A stretch of 64,000 bases of DNA from Panicum virgatum (taxonomy: Eukaryota; Streptophyta; Magnoliopsida; Poales; Poaceae): the NCBI RefSeq assembly GCF_016808335.1, contig NC_053153.1, positions 15,077,033 to 15,141,032 of the forward strand, written 5' to 3'. This document shows, piece by piece, positions 10,961 to 22,441 of this stretch. The notes beneath the pieces were generated by a model. It ran no database searches. It was given only the letters and a program-made list of their open reading frames with translations, and had not been told where the DNA came from. Each line of letters begins with the position of its first letter. The first letter of the stretch is position 1. The position numbers were made by a program, and so were the translations under genes.

Positions 10961-12239
10961 AACGCCTCTTAGCACCTGGCAACTTTTGGTACATTTATTT
11001 GTCGAACAATGATGAAATCTGTGATATAAATGATGAGCTGAGGGAAAGGGGGCGGTTTGTCAGAATTTCCTCTCTGCTCTGATCTCTATTCGTGGCTTTT
11101 TCTGTTTATGCAGTTGCCATATTTGCCATATTAGTAGTAGTATTTCAGGAAATTGCTAGTCCAAGCTTCTGAGGAGATCATTTTATTTAAATTTGCTTAA
11201 TTCTGTTACTTTTCTCAGCAAGAACAAGATGCTGCGTAAACCTTTGGTCAATCTTTGCCGAAAGATCAAAAAGAGATTCTTAACTCTTGTTTCTAATGTC
11301 ATGCACCTTCCCTGATTCCCCAGTACCTTTTTTTAGCATTTTAACGTTGACATTCTGAGGTGGATAAACAAAAATGTTAGTAGAATGGAACATGTACTGA
11401 ATCTAAGCATACAGCTACTGCAAGAAATAAAGCGGAAACACATGAATCAAGCTAAGTGCCTGTCCACGAACGCTGTCAGCCTGTCACGTCAAAAATGTTT
11501 TGTGCTTCGTCGTGTCTCTTGCTGCAACCGGGAAAGCTCAGGTTTTGAACTAGCGTATCGGTCGTTTTTCTTTGGTTGCAAACAACGGATAGGTTGAGGA
11601 CTCGCTGTCAGTCGGTCGCCATTTGCTACCACACTTGCTCACCAACTAAAAAAAAGTGACCAAGACACTGACCGTAAATTGTCAAGATCAGTAGCTCTGT
11701 TCCAAATAACCTTTTTTTTCTCCCGTGGACTTCACTATGCGAAACTGCGAAAGTTGTTGTTCATGACATCCTTATAAAAAAGACAATAACATTACGGCTT
11801 TCATTTAATCCAATTAGAATGTTTCAAAACGGAGATGAAATCGTACAGGAAATTTTTTAAATAATAAACTCATCCATCCAGTTAATGTAAAAGATGAAAT
11901 ACGGTAGTACCGAAAACGAAGGTGAAGTGTGCAGGTACCAAATAAAATTTGAAAAAAAAAACAGGCTTCTGAGTTCTGACTTCTCAAATTGTGCATTTTG
12001 GCCCACAAAGACGTTGAAGGCCCATCGCTCCATCACCCAACCGAAAGGGATGGGCCCACCATCTCACCTTCTCTCCCCGCACCCACCGCCACCGGCGGCC
12101 ACCTCCTACGACCTCACCGCTGTCACGCACGAGCTCCACTTTCCTCCCCCTCCTCTTCAAAAAAAAAGGAGGAAAAAAAAAAACGAGCAAGCCAACTTGG
12201 TCGGTTGCCACCACGAGCCCTGCCAATCTCGCCGCTGCC
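10961..12239. other. Upstream region of the Expp1-like gene
   Basis: About 1.3 kb, AT-rich, without recognisable genes. The last 230 bp become CT- and C-rich (12040-12235) as expected for a promoter-proximal region and 5' UTR; I could not place a convincing TATA box. Confidence 0.45.
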
Positions 12240-15200
12240 ATGGCCGCCACCCCTTCGCCTTGCCGGGCGCTTGTCGTCCTAGCGCTGGCCGTCACCTGCC
12301 TCGCGCAGCTGGCGGCGGGGGACTCGAACGGCGTCTACGAGCCGTGCAGCGATGCCTGGATCCAGCGCGGGGACGGCTTCACCTTCGGCGTCGTCTTCGC
12401 AGGCTACGACGCCTTCTTCTCCGGCAACACGCAGCTCTCCCCCTGCGACCGCCGCCTCAACCTCGCCTCCTCCGGGCAGCTCGCCGTCTTCCGCCCCAAG
12501 GTCGACGAGATCTCCCTCCTCACCATCAACACAACCACAGGATTCAACCCGGTGAGCGATACTGTCCTCCTTGCTTGGTTTAAGTTTCTGATTTCTCGCT
12601 TGGAGTAAACGAGTTGGGTTGGATCCGGATTCCGGAGGAGCTTGCATTGTACATGCTCGTGGAAATGTCGGAGGAGGTGGAGATCGGTTGCCACGCTGGA
12701 GGTGGGTGGATAGCATTTCGTACTTGTTCCCAGCTGGATTTAGTGTGGGTTAGCATGATCCTAGTGCTTAGCTGCTTACTGTAGCACTTCTTCACCTGCT
12801 TAGAGTTAGGAGTAACAGAACTGTTGCTCAGCCGGTTTTATACAATGCAAGTTCTTGATCAAGATCCAGCAACATTAGAAATTGGGAACTGCAGGACTAA
12901 TTTCTTGTTGCTGTGTGAGTGTGCATTGTGATGTAACTTTGAGTATCCTCCGTGAGATCCTGATCATATAACTGTTCCATGGAGACTGGAGTGCACCATC
13001 TCAATATCATAAGTAACTTCAGGAAATTGTAATTTGAGTTTGTCCAAGATTCTTTTTTGCACAAAATGGCAGGTGCACTGCCAATCTGTCATTCGTGCAC
13101 AGAGAAGATAAGAGTCATTCAGTGTTCACAGAGAAGATAAGAAATAGTCTCAGACGACAAGGTTCAAAAGAAGCATCCGAACTAGGAAACAACAGACACC
13201 TAGCTAAAAATGGAAAAGACTGAAATAATGGAGAAACCTGGGATATTAAACCGAAATCAAGACTCACGCCTTGGATATCTTCTTCTATTTGGTTTAAACT
13301 ACATTGGTCCTAGTTTGCCAAGATTTCACATTACCCAATTGCTTGGAATAAAAGCACAGCTTGACTCAAGGGTAGTCTTTCTCAGTAGACATCAGACACC
13401 TCTATTACTTTGGATTCTTCAAGAGTTTGTCTGTTATGGCTAAGGATGCAAGTGGGTACCCAATGGAATTTTTTGGGTCAGCTAATTAATTACGATTGCA
13501 TGCCACTCTAGTTCATTTCTCCTCTCAAATTATTTACACAGAATGCCATTCTAGGGTTATGCCTGCCCTGATGCGCATGGTGCAGGGGGAGGCAAGGAAC
13601 AGAAGGGGCTTGGCCCTTTACTTGGCTTAATCAACGATGAGACATCGCCTCTCTCTATATGGAACCATGATAACCCCCTCATCTTTATATGGCGGCGACT
13701 TATAAACTATAGATGGGATCATATGGAGTTATAGGTGCAACCCGATCTTTCCTAAATATTCAAAATATATAATTCTAATTAAGATGTAACTTGACTTTAG
13801 GCAAGGTGCCTGGGGAGGCCGGCAGCATGATGGAGGCAGTCTAGCAGCCCTAGCGCCGTGCACTGCCTCTCCTTGGGTGGTTGCCGGTTGGGCCTTATTA
13901 GGCCCATAACATTGCCTTACTCATATTTATTATTATGATGAGGCACACTATTGTGGATATAGGCCTCGCTGGGCGGGCCAGAGTGGGTGCGAGCTAATCA
14001 GCTAATGCTCTGGTTCACGTTCAGCATGCATAATAATTTCAAGAAATTGATCCTATAAAAATATCATTGTTTGTTCTCTACTATTTGCCAATGATATGTC
14101 CAAATTCTTTCGAGCCCCAGCCTCTGCACATTTGTGTGGGTAAGGCTTGGGCTTAAAGACAACCCTTCCCCAAACCCCGCGCAGTGCGGGAAGCCTACAA
14201 CACCGGGTACGCCCTTTTTATATGTCCAAATTCTAAGAGTGCAAAAGGACTACATTTTGAAATGCATCTAATCTTCTAGGATCTAAGTTCTATCTTAAAT
14301 CATTTGTGCAATTTGGAGCTCACATAAGTTCGAAAGTGCCTTTGTGCGAGCTCAAAGCTTTTGTGCAAAAAGTTGGTCCACTCGTCAAGATCCTGTTGCT
14401 TTCTTTGTGTTTAGGGTTCACCATGTGTTTATCATGAAGAACCATACCTTTTCATTCTGTTTCGTTCTGACTGGAACGGCCAGAATCACAAGAGGGCACA
14501 ATACATTACTGGGAAAAGTTGTTTTTAATAGCGTAAGTAAGTTGGGTGGATCCAGAAGGAGCTCGCACTAATGCTTGTGGAAATGCGAGAGTACGTGGAT
14601 ATTGGTTTGTTCGGTTCTGATAACGTGCTTAGCATTTCTTGGTTGTCGCAGGCAGGGGATAAGAGTGGGTTAGCATGATCCTGGTGCTTCTTTATCCTTT
14701 GTTGATCTACTTGTGCTTGGAGTAACAGAATTGCTGCTCAGTTTATTTTGATTCATTGCAGGATCCTACTTCACAGCTCTACAGTTGTTAGACTAACCAT
14801 AAGTTTACTTTGCTCATTAAGTAATAACTGACTACACAAGAAAAGGTGATGGCATTTGGTTTGTTGTTATCCCCTACCTCAGGTTATGGCCTGCTGCAGG
14901 ATTCTGGAGTCTGGACATATGTATTACTTTGAATTAATAAATTTTCAAGAATTTTTCCTAGCCAGCTTTGTTTCGAAGAGATCTTGACGAAGAATTTTTA
15001 TACGTGTGAATTTTTTATTGCTCTTCAATTTCATCATGCATACACCCTTAGATAAATTGGTCCTATTAAAGGAATTCTTTTTTTGTGCTAAAATTTGCCA
15101 AGAATAAATCTAAGTTTTGAGAATGTTGAAGCATTACATTTACAGGGCGTTTTATATATGCTTGCTACATTTTTAACTTATACGAGCGATGGAACCATGC

Positions 15201-16398
15201 AATGCCAAATTAGGGGTCCAAGGTTAGAGTTCAAGACCACTCTGGGCCTTGTTAATAAATCCTGCTTGTTAATACTTCGGATCAGCTTGGGTTCATATTT
15301 TTATTTTAATTTTTTCTTTGCAATTGTCAGATCATATATAATCTCGAAAGTGCTTTTATGCCAGCTCAGAGCTTTTATGTAAAAAGCCAGTCCACTAACT
15401 TTGTCAAGATCCTGGTACTTTGTTTCTGGTCATAGTTATCTTGCGTTTGTCACGGGGATTTGTTTTGCTAATCTGACCTCCACAACATCAAAGTTTATTT
15501 TCGGATACGACTTAGGATTGGATTATACCTGTGTACAGGCACCACTAGCCAAGCCACCAATAAATTTTCAGGATTGTCCCTTAGCTGTATCTCATCTTGT
15601 GCTTTGCTTAACACTGTACTTCAGAATGTTGACTGTTTTATTTATTCTCAACTGTATCAGAAAATGAAATGAAAAGGAGGAACTTCACACCTATGAATCT
15701 ATGATTGTTAACAGCATGACCTACCAGAAGTTCTTTTGTGTTATTACTCGTCAAATTTACATTGTAATGGCACTTTGGTTGCCACTTCTGAGCTCTAAGT
15801 AATCTTTGTTTTCATGTCTATTCATGGTTGAATGCATGCACCCAATGCTGGCATGGTCAGTATGTGACAAAAAAATCTGTGAATATTTTTGTAGGCTTCG
15901 GCTGGTGGATTCATGGTAGCATTTGCTGGTAGGAAGTATGCAGCGAGATCTGCTCCAATATTTGTCTCCAACACCTCGGTTACGGTGTCCAGCTTCACCC
16001 TGGTATAGACTTACAAATTTAATATCATTTAGCATGTGTGAACTTGGGATCGAGAAATTCTGAATCTGAAACTGATGACTCTTATCTAGGTACTTGAGTT
16101 CAAGAAAGGCAGACTTCAAAACTTGCACTGGAAGAAGGATGGTTGTGGTGCTTGTTCAGGCAAGTCGAACTTTGTTTGCCTCGGGAAACAAACTTGTGCT
16201 ATCAGAACACAAAGCTGCAAGACCCAAGGTCCCGTCGACTGCAGCATCGGCATCCAGCTGGCTTTCTCAGGCACCGACAAGCATGAGTCGGTTCTGAACT
16301 CATGGTACGAGGTGTCCAACCTGCGGCAATACTCCCTTTACGGGCTCTACTCCAACCTGAAGGACACCCTGACCGGCCAGTTCAACAAGTTCTTCTAG
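12240..16398 (+). CDS. Secreted Cys-rich plant protein, Expp1-like, 3 exons
   Basis: Exons 12240-12551, 15895-16002 and 16090-16398 join in phase 0 to 242 residues. The first ATG is followed by a classical signal peptide (residues 1-27: short basic n-region, Leu/Val/Ala core, A-x-G end), so the product should enter the secretory pathway. The mature part has eight Cys, six of them in the C-terminal third (patterns C-x2-C, C-x4-C and two single Cys), suggesting four disulfides. I recognise the overall sequence as the family annotated in rice and maize as 'expp1 protein precursor', whose biochemical role is not known; this rests on recollection. Splice sites are canonical (CCG|GTGAGC, GTAG|GCT; CTG|GTATAG, CTAG|GTA). 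Intron 1 is large (3343 bp) and contains old duplicated segments. The gene is complete, stop TAG 16396-16398. Confidence 0.85.
12611..14760. repeat. Duplicated segment within intron 1 (copies 12611-12850 and 14539-14760)
   Basis: Both copies run in the same order: GTTGG..GGATCC, then GAGCT..GCA..TGCT..GTGGAAATG, then GTGGGTTAGCATGATCCT, then GGAGTAACAGAA and TGCTCAG. Spacing inside differs by small indels, so the duplication is old. It starts soon after the exon 1 donor. Confidence 0.8.
14030..15453. repeat. Second duplicated pair within intron 1 (about 14030-14436 and 15023-15453)
   Basis: The clearest part is 14323-14436 versus 15340-15453: TTCGAAAGTGC / CTCGAAAGTGC, then GAGCTCAAAGCTTTTGTG / CAGCTCAGAGCTTTTATG, then GTCAAGATCCTG in both. 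Weaker similarity extends left (ATTGATCCTAT.. / ATTGGTCCTAT.. followed by TTTGCCAA in both). Offset is about 1.0 kb. Confidence 0.7.
14135..14222 (+). repeat. Possible 3' end of an old SINE
   Basis: 'gggtaaggcttgggcttaaag' followed by 'ccgcgcagtgcgggaagcc' and 'caccgggtacgcccttttt' resembles the 3' half of grass tRNA-derived SINEs ending in a T run. No box A/B is visible to its left and no target duplication was found, so it would be a truncated remnant. Confidence 0.35.
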
Positions 16399-18658
16399 GC
16401 TGTTTGGCACGGCTGTTGACCTGTTGTTTATTCTCTCCTGCTCCCTCCTCATTCTGTCGATCGGCTTGAATCCCGATATTGTGCTTAACGTCCTTTAGGT
16501 TTGCCCATCCAGGTTGCTTGTACCCAAACCGACTTTAGCCCTGTCTGAAAGCTCTACCGTATGTACCATCGGTGTCATTTTCTGGGAGTGTCGTTTTTTA
16601 TTGCCATTTGCGCTTTAACTTTCATTTTGTGATGAGCTAGCTTTTGCTGACGATGTTTGCAACCAAAGGAAGATTCATATCGTTCAGTTTGCAATTTGCA
16701 TAGCTGTGCAGAGTTGCTTGGTCCTCTGTGATGTCGACAACTTGTCCCCATTACCCATCGTAGATCGTCCGGCAATTGAGCTGGTTCAGAATTCAGGGTC
16801 TTGGATTTGCAGCCTATCATTTTTTTAAAAAAAAAAATCTGCCGTTTGTGGTTCGTGATTTGTGTTTTTCTTTTTCATAAGCTATCGTGATTGTTAGTTA
16901 CGCTAATGTCATTATTGGGTTTGTCTATAAGTTCATGAAACACTTTGGTATCAATATGATTTAACTAGGATTTCATGTTCTTGGTAGTTGGTTCTAAGAA
17001 TCGGTCTAAAACTCTAAATACAATACCCCGTTTGGGACTAAAACTTTTGTTTTGTAGGGTAGGAACTACACAAGTTTCTTGCAAAATATGCTAATATATG
17101 AACATTGGTGACATGAGAAGCAGAATAGTTCACCGAATGATCGAAAATGAGCTGTCTCCTCTTTGGCAACAGATCGTGGTAGCAACAAAGAATGGCGATG
17201 GGATGACAGACAAGGAAAAGGGTGGAGAATCAGGGCAGGTGAAACTGAATATTCTTGACGTAATATACAATGCCCTGCTACCCCATTTGCACCCTATTTA
17301 TATGCTCACAACTACCATCAGACTAGGATGGCCATTTGTGAATTGTTAGAACACAGATCTGTCAAGTTTTTTCCAGGGTTGTTTAGCATTCCCAAGTCCT
17401 TACAGTGGTACTATTAGGCTCTTAGTACTTTGTTTGTTTCACCACATGTTTACTGCTTAGGCTTGTCCTGCACGAGCTGGACTGCTGGAACACCAGCAAA
17501 TGTTGGATGCCTGGATGAGCAGATGACACACACACACACACACAAAAATGCTGGATGAGGACCACAATGCAAGCATCATCACAATTCACAAAGGACAAGC
17601 ACCTTGGCACACACACAACAGTGGTGAAAGGAAACCTTGGAGGGGGCCTGCATTTGCATCCTGGTTTCTCGGCCTCCTTGCCAACTGTTGATGGGCTATT
17701 GCATGATCCCACACTAAAGAACCACCTGGCGCAGAATGGCATGAAAAAGAAAAGAGGTACTGTGCACATGTACAGCTCAACAAGGCTCCTGTGCCTGAAG
17801 CCAAAGGGAATCGGACTTTGTGTCATCCAAAAAGGGGTTAAAAGATGCAAAATTTGCACTATGAGAGGACAAGACGAGGGGTCAGAAGAAGCAGCACTAA
17901 AAGCCACACACTTTTGCATGAAGGCAGCACTCAGAGCTAATGGCCACCGCAAACAAGATGCTGATGACAAACCAAATTAATTTGGTATGTATAGTTAGTC
18001 AGAGATGAAAAGGTTAGCTGGACACATTCTGAGACGATATTATTTATATGGAGGAATTGAAATCTACTTTATAAACTAGGTTATTTAGCTTAGGATTTGG
18101 CATCTCACTTTCCAAAGTTTAGATATACACCTAGTCTAAATTTATAGAATGGGTGATGGAGATTGATTCTATACACCACCGAATTATATTTTTATTCCGT
18201 AATTATAGCATGCTCTTTGGCTCACCCTTTATAGTAGAAATATAGGACATAAATATCTTTCTCGTATGGCCAACAATAATATACAAATATATTACGTATA
18301 TAATCATATTACCTTAATAGATTTGAGTCTAAATTATGATTATTAGAATGCAATTCAATTCCAAAGTTCCAAACGGGGTCTAAGCGAAAAAGGTGTGTGA
18401 AGGCAACTCCATGGAGGTTAGAATCTGAATCTGAGCTCGCAACAAGGGCAAAGCAAGCAGTGTTATTTTATTAGCAGGCAGCATTAACAGAGGAAGTTGC
18501 AGGAGGGAGGACGCTGATGGTGTTTAAAAAATAGTGAGAGGATAAGATGATGACGTGAGCTTGGAAAAAAGTGGGGAAAGTGGTGGCCACTCATCAGGGC
18601 AGCACCACGTACTGTAAAAAGATTTCAGTGCAGCGCAGCACTGGAAAGGATCTCAGTG
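16399..18658. other. 3' UTR and intergenic DNA
   Basis: The first 200-400 bp are the likely 3' UTR of the Expp1-like gene. The rest has no coding domain. It contains a (CA)n microsatellite (17526-17544). The short ORFs at 17098-17349 and 17555-17980 look accidental: no homology I recognise and no neighbouring exons. Confidence 0.5.
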
Positions 18659-19884
18659 CACTGCAAGAAAAATGGACATTAGTACCGGGCGGGAACCCCC
18701 GGTTAGTACCGGTTGCTCGCGCCGGTATCGCCTAATCGGTACTAAAAGCATTTGTACTTAGTACCGGTCAGGCTGACCGGTACTTAATAGCACATTTAGT
18801 ACCGATCACCACTACCAGCCGGTACTAAAAAAAATTTGGCGCGAAAAAAAATTAGATTTGTTCTCCCGCTTTTCATCCTTCTCTCTCCTCTCGTCTTTCT
18901 TTCTACCACCGTCTGCTTCATCATCTTTCTCCTTTGCTCTTCAGGAATTAAGAACAGAGAAAATGATATGCAGATGATGGTGAGAAGAAATCTGAGAGAA
19001 GTAAGAAAAGAGGTGAGGAGCCGGAGAAGCTTTATTTAGATTACAACAGGAGACTCAAGATTAAAAAAAATTATACAACAAGAGAGATTCAACATGAAAA
19101 GATTCAACAATCAACTATATATCCGAAAACGAAAAAAATTAACTGCATATACAAGCCGGTCGTCTCGTGGCTGACCGAGCTCGCGCGCTCCGCCGAGGCC
19201 GCCTAAGGTTGGCCGAGCCCGCGCGCTCCGCCGCCGCCACAGCCTGGCCCAGCCCGCGCGCTCCGCCGCCGCCGCCGCCTGGCCCAGCCCGCGCGCTCCG
19301 CCGCAGCCGCCGCCACCGGGCCGAGCCGCGCGCTCCGCCGTCGCTGCAGACGCCGGGCCGAGCCCGCGCGCTCCGCCGCCGCCGCCGCCACCGCCGCCGA
19401 GCCGAGCTGCGCGCTCCGCTGCCGCTGCAGACGCCGGGCCGAGCTCGCGCGCTCTGCCGCAGGGCCACCCACCCATCTGCTCAAGAGAGGAGAGAGGGAG
19501 AAGGAAAGAGAGAAGAGGATAGGAAAAGGAGAAGGGATCGATGAAGAGTAATAAACACCTCTGTCGGTCACCGAGATTTTTTTGCGCGGTCATTTAGTAC
19601 CGGGTGGAGGCTCCACCCGGTACTAATATGATACTTTTTTATACCGGGTGGAGTCTCTACCCGGTATTAAATATTTTGGGTGTTATTTAGTACCGGCTGG
19701 AGCCACCAGCCGGCACTAAATGGTTACATTCCAGTGTTGGTGGCGCTCTCTAATACTACGAGCCGGTACCAAATGGTCTCTGTAGATACTGTGCTATAGG
19801 ACCGGTACTAATATGCATGTTAGTACCGGGTGAAATACAACCGATACTAACAGCTGCGGACGAATGACCATTTCTCTAGTAGTG
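18659..19884. mobile_element. Non-autonomous CACTA (En/Spm-like) transposon
   Basis: The left end is CACTGCAAGAAAAATGGACA (18659). The right end, reversed, is CACTACTAGAGAAATGGTCA. They share the CACT start and the GAAA.ATGG.CAT core. The element is flanked by a perfect 3-bp target duplication GTG (18656-18658 and 19885-19887), as expected for CACTA. Subterminal repeats of TAGTACCGG in both orientations (for example 18678, 18694, 18750, 19592, 19687, 19825) are the usual transposase-binding motif type. At 1226 bp it has no transposase, so it must be moved in trans. The middle is a GC-rich repeat array. Confidence 0.93.
19168..19460. repeat. GC-rich degenerate tandem repeat inside the CACTA element
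   Basis: About eight copies of a unit centred on GAGCCCGCGCGCTCCGCCG, separated by variable GCC-rich spacers (roughly 30-50 bp units). The ORFs crossing it on both strands only reflect the repeat. A CT/GA-rich stretch follows (19480-19550). Confidence 0.8.
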
Positions 19885-19887
19885 GTG

Positions 19888-20238
19888 CCGCGTCAGGCCC
19901 ACAGCTGAGCTGAAGACCTGGAGTCCCAACGGATAGTATTTTTCTTTTCTTTCCCGTATTCGTGTTACGCGTAATGTAGTGGAACTTTTATTCTTTCGAC
20001 GAAAAGTTAGTGACAACTGATTTTTATGTATTTTCACTTAGTAAAAGAGTGATTCTTGGCTGCTTTATATAGATGCACAAATGGAACTTGACTACCACTC
20101 CCACTCCATTCTTCTTTTTATTGTAAGACACTAGCAAAGAGCATATCTAACTGGCTATATAGGCATGTTAATCGTGCTAAGACAACAATAATTAAGTTCA
20201 CGTCATTGAGTCTCACAGTGGTATCTTGTGCCAAGTTA
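19888..20238. other. Intergenic DNA, no feature seen
   Basis: AT-rich sequence without coding or repeat signal that I recognise. Confidence 0.45.
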
Positions 20239-20446
20239 GGCGGTGTTTAGTTTCCAAAAATATTCCTACAATACCACATCGAATCTTCGAACACAATGCA
20301 TGAAGCATTAAATGCGTTGAAAAATTGTTTCATACGATATGAATCTTTTAAGCCTAATTGGTACATGATTGGACATTAATTACCAAATAACAATAAAATG
20401 TGTTACAGTACCAAAACCCAAAATTTTTCGTGAACTAAACACAGCC
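20239..20446. mobile_element. Tourist-like MITE, 208 bp
   Basis: Left end GGCGGTGTTTAGTTTCC and reversed right end GGCTGTGTTTAGTTCACG are imperfect inverted repeats. Flanks are TTA (20236-20238) and CTA (20447-20449), close to the TTA duplication of PIF/Harbinger MITEs. The interior has 'cacatcgaatcttcg', 'gcatgaagcattaaatg' and 'cctaattggtacatgattggacattaattacc', words shared by this grass MITE family. Confidence 0.75.
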
Positions 20447-21932
20447 CTAGTCTATTGGATAAATTTGTGCCCTATCTATTATTTGAAAATGAAGAAATAT
20501 GTTTTGACGTAGAATGTTCTTACAAATTCAACTATTTGAACGAGATGAATTTGCATACAAGGATTGCAGGTCATCTATTTAGAAGATATTTTTATGGGAA
20601 GATCTTTCGGAAAATGTCCATACCTAGATAAAAGGAACAATTCCATTTACCAACTAAGTCATATATTTTCCATTTACGTATGTGGATAACATGTGTAAAG
20701 TTGAAGCACGGGATCCATGAATGATATCCCTCAGCATTACAAATTCATCTTCAAGTCCCAATTGAAGGGCCTACAAGAATCTCAACAAACTAAAGGCCAA
20801 CAATTTGCATTTTTTACTCTGATTCTCAGCGTTAGAATACTACTCTTAACAATGCCCGAATTGTCGATCAACTACATAATGCAAAGCAACGCAACTTTTT
20901 CTTTCTTGCGAGGGAATGCAACTTGCAACCTTTTTTTGCTACCACAAACTATCTATATAATCAACTCTACCCGTGGAAAGGCTTAAACAAGCATCACTCC
21001 ATAACCTATAATATTTGAACAGAATAACAAGAAGAAAAAACAAAATTAATTCACCGGCATGTACTCATCGATTATCGTTAAGCTTACTCTTAGCATACCG
21101 ATACTGGATTATTTATAGAGATTATTTATAGATGGCCTAAGGCTAAAAGTGCATGCACCTCAACTTCTCAACCGTTTCCTACATCTGCATCTATATACAA
21201 TACAAAAAGGAATTTGGCTCCAATAACGTTAGCGCTTCATTAGATCTTAACCTACCGCTACCTAACAAGAGGTCTATAGAAATGAAAAGACAGCTTGCAA
21301 CTTGCAATGCAGGAAATGACCTCCACTAAAGGTGTTCCATCAAATATGTTGGTCATATAGTACTTGCCCTCAAAACTCACAGGAACAGGAACATGCTGAA
21401 AAGGTTTTTGATACTGTATCTCTGCAGTTAAAAAGATTATGGCTGCTTCTCCACTAATGCAATTGCTATTGGATTACATTGTGTGTGTGTTTTGTTTTAG
21501 TTTATTTTGTGGATAGGGCTTGGCAAGATATATGGCCCAGGTTGCATATACTTGCATGTAGTGGCGGCCTTTATTCAGCTTTGTGTAGTGTGGCAAGTGC
21601 TCCGCGCACAAGTATCAGATGTGGGCACTTCTATTTTCACTTAAAATTTTAAGTGCTTGTGGTTAGTAATGGTTTTAATTATGACATGGCGAGTTTGTAT
21701 TATCTGATGGAAATTTTTAATGTGGTTTTGTCCATTTGAATGGTGCAGCTTGATGTCAGAGATGATTTTAAGAGCGTCCTTTTTTACCGTATTGAAATTT
21801 TGTCTGAGCAAAAATCTCGAAGGTGGTTTCTTATGCATGTTGGATAAGGCCGATCCTACTTCTGATTCTCTATGCAAAGTTATTGTCTTAGGGGGAGAGG
21901 GGAGGGGTGTGGAAGTAATGCTCTAGGATGTA
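20447..21932. other. Intergenic DNA, no feature seen
   Basis: About 1.5 kb of AT-rich DNA. The ORF at 20717-20986 has no recognisable domain or exon context. A (GT)n run of five units lies near 21480. Confidence 0.45.
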
Positions 21933-22181
21933 CTCTCTCCATATTTGAAAAGAAATTTGGACACAATTTGGGTTAAACATTGAGAATATAAATCATGAAT
22001 AACTTTTAAGTTGTTGAGTTTCAAAATACAAAAAACATATGAATAAATTTATCTTGAAAAATACTTTCATAAAAATATAAATATATCACTTTGCGATAAA
22101 TATTTTTATTAAAATAAAAAAATTAAGCTTTGAAGACTGTGTTGCTATCGATAACGACTTTCTTTTCGAGTATGGAGGGAG
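21933..22181. mobile_element. Stowaway (Tc1/mariner) MITE, 249 bp
   Basis: Left end CTCTCTCCATATTTGAAAAG and reversed right end CTCCCTCCATACTCGAAAAG are the Stowaway-type CTCCCTCC ends, flanked on each side by the dinucleotide TA (21931-21932, 22182-22183). The interior is AT-rich and non-coding. Confidence 0.88.
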
Positions 22182-22441
22182 TACAGTTTATGGAAAAGTG
22201 ATTTTGTGGGGGGAGTGAAAGGACCACTATGATAGAGTTATCTCCTTCGATCCTCTACGGTAAGTGATTCTATATCTAAAAAATATTTTTTATGTTACAC
22301 TTTAAGGATGAAGTAACTTAGAAGTACATAGTTTTTCCTAGGTATTAGTTACTCAATTCATTTCAGAAAATCACTTCATAAAATTGGTCGAATCATTTTC
22401 CTAAAAATATGAATTTAGCTTGTACTCTATATATGAACTTA

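Noticed and set aside
17098..17980. ORFs of 83, 141 and 182 residues downstream of the Expp1-like gene
   Set aside because: No recognisable domain, no neighbouring exons, and overlapping ORFs on opposite strands.
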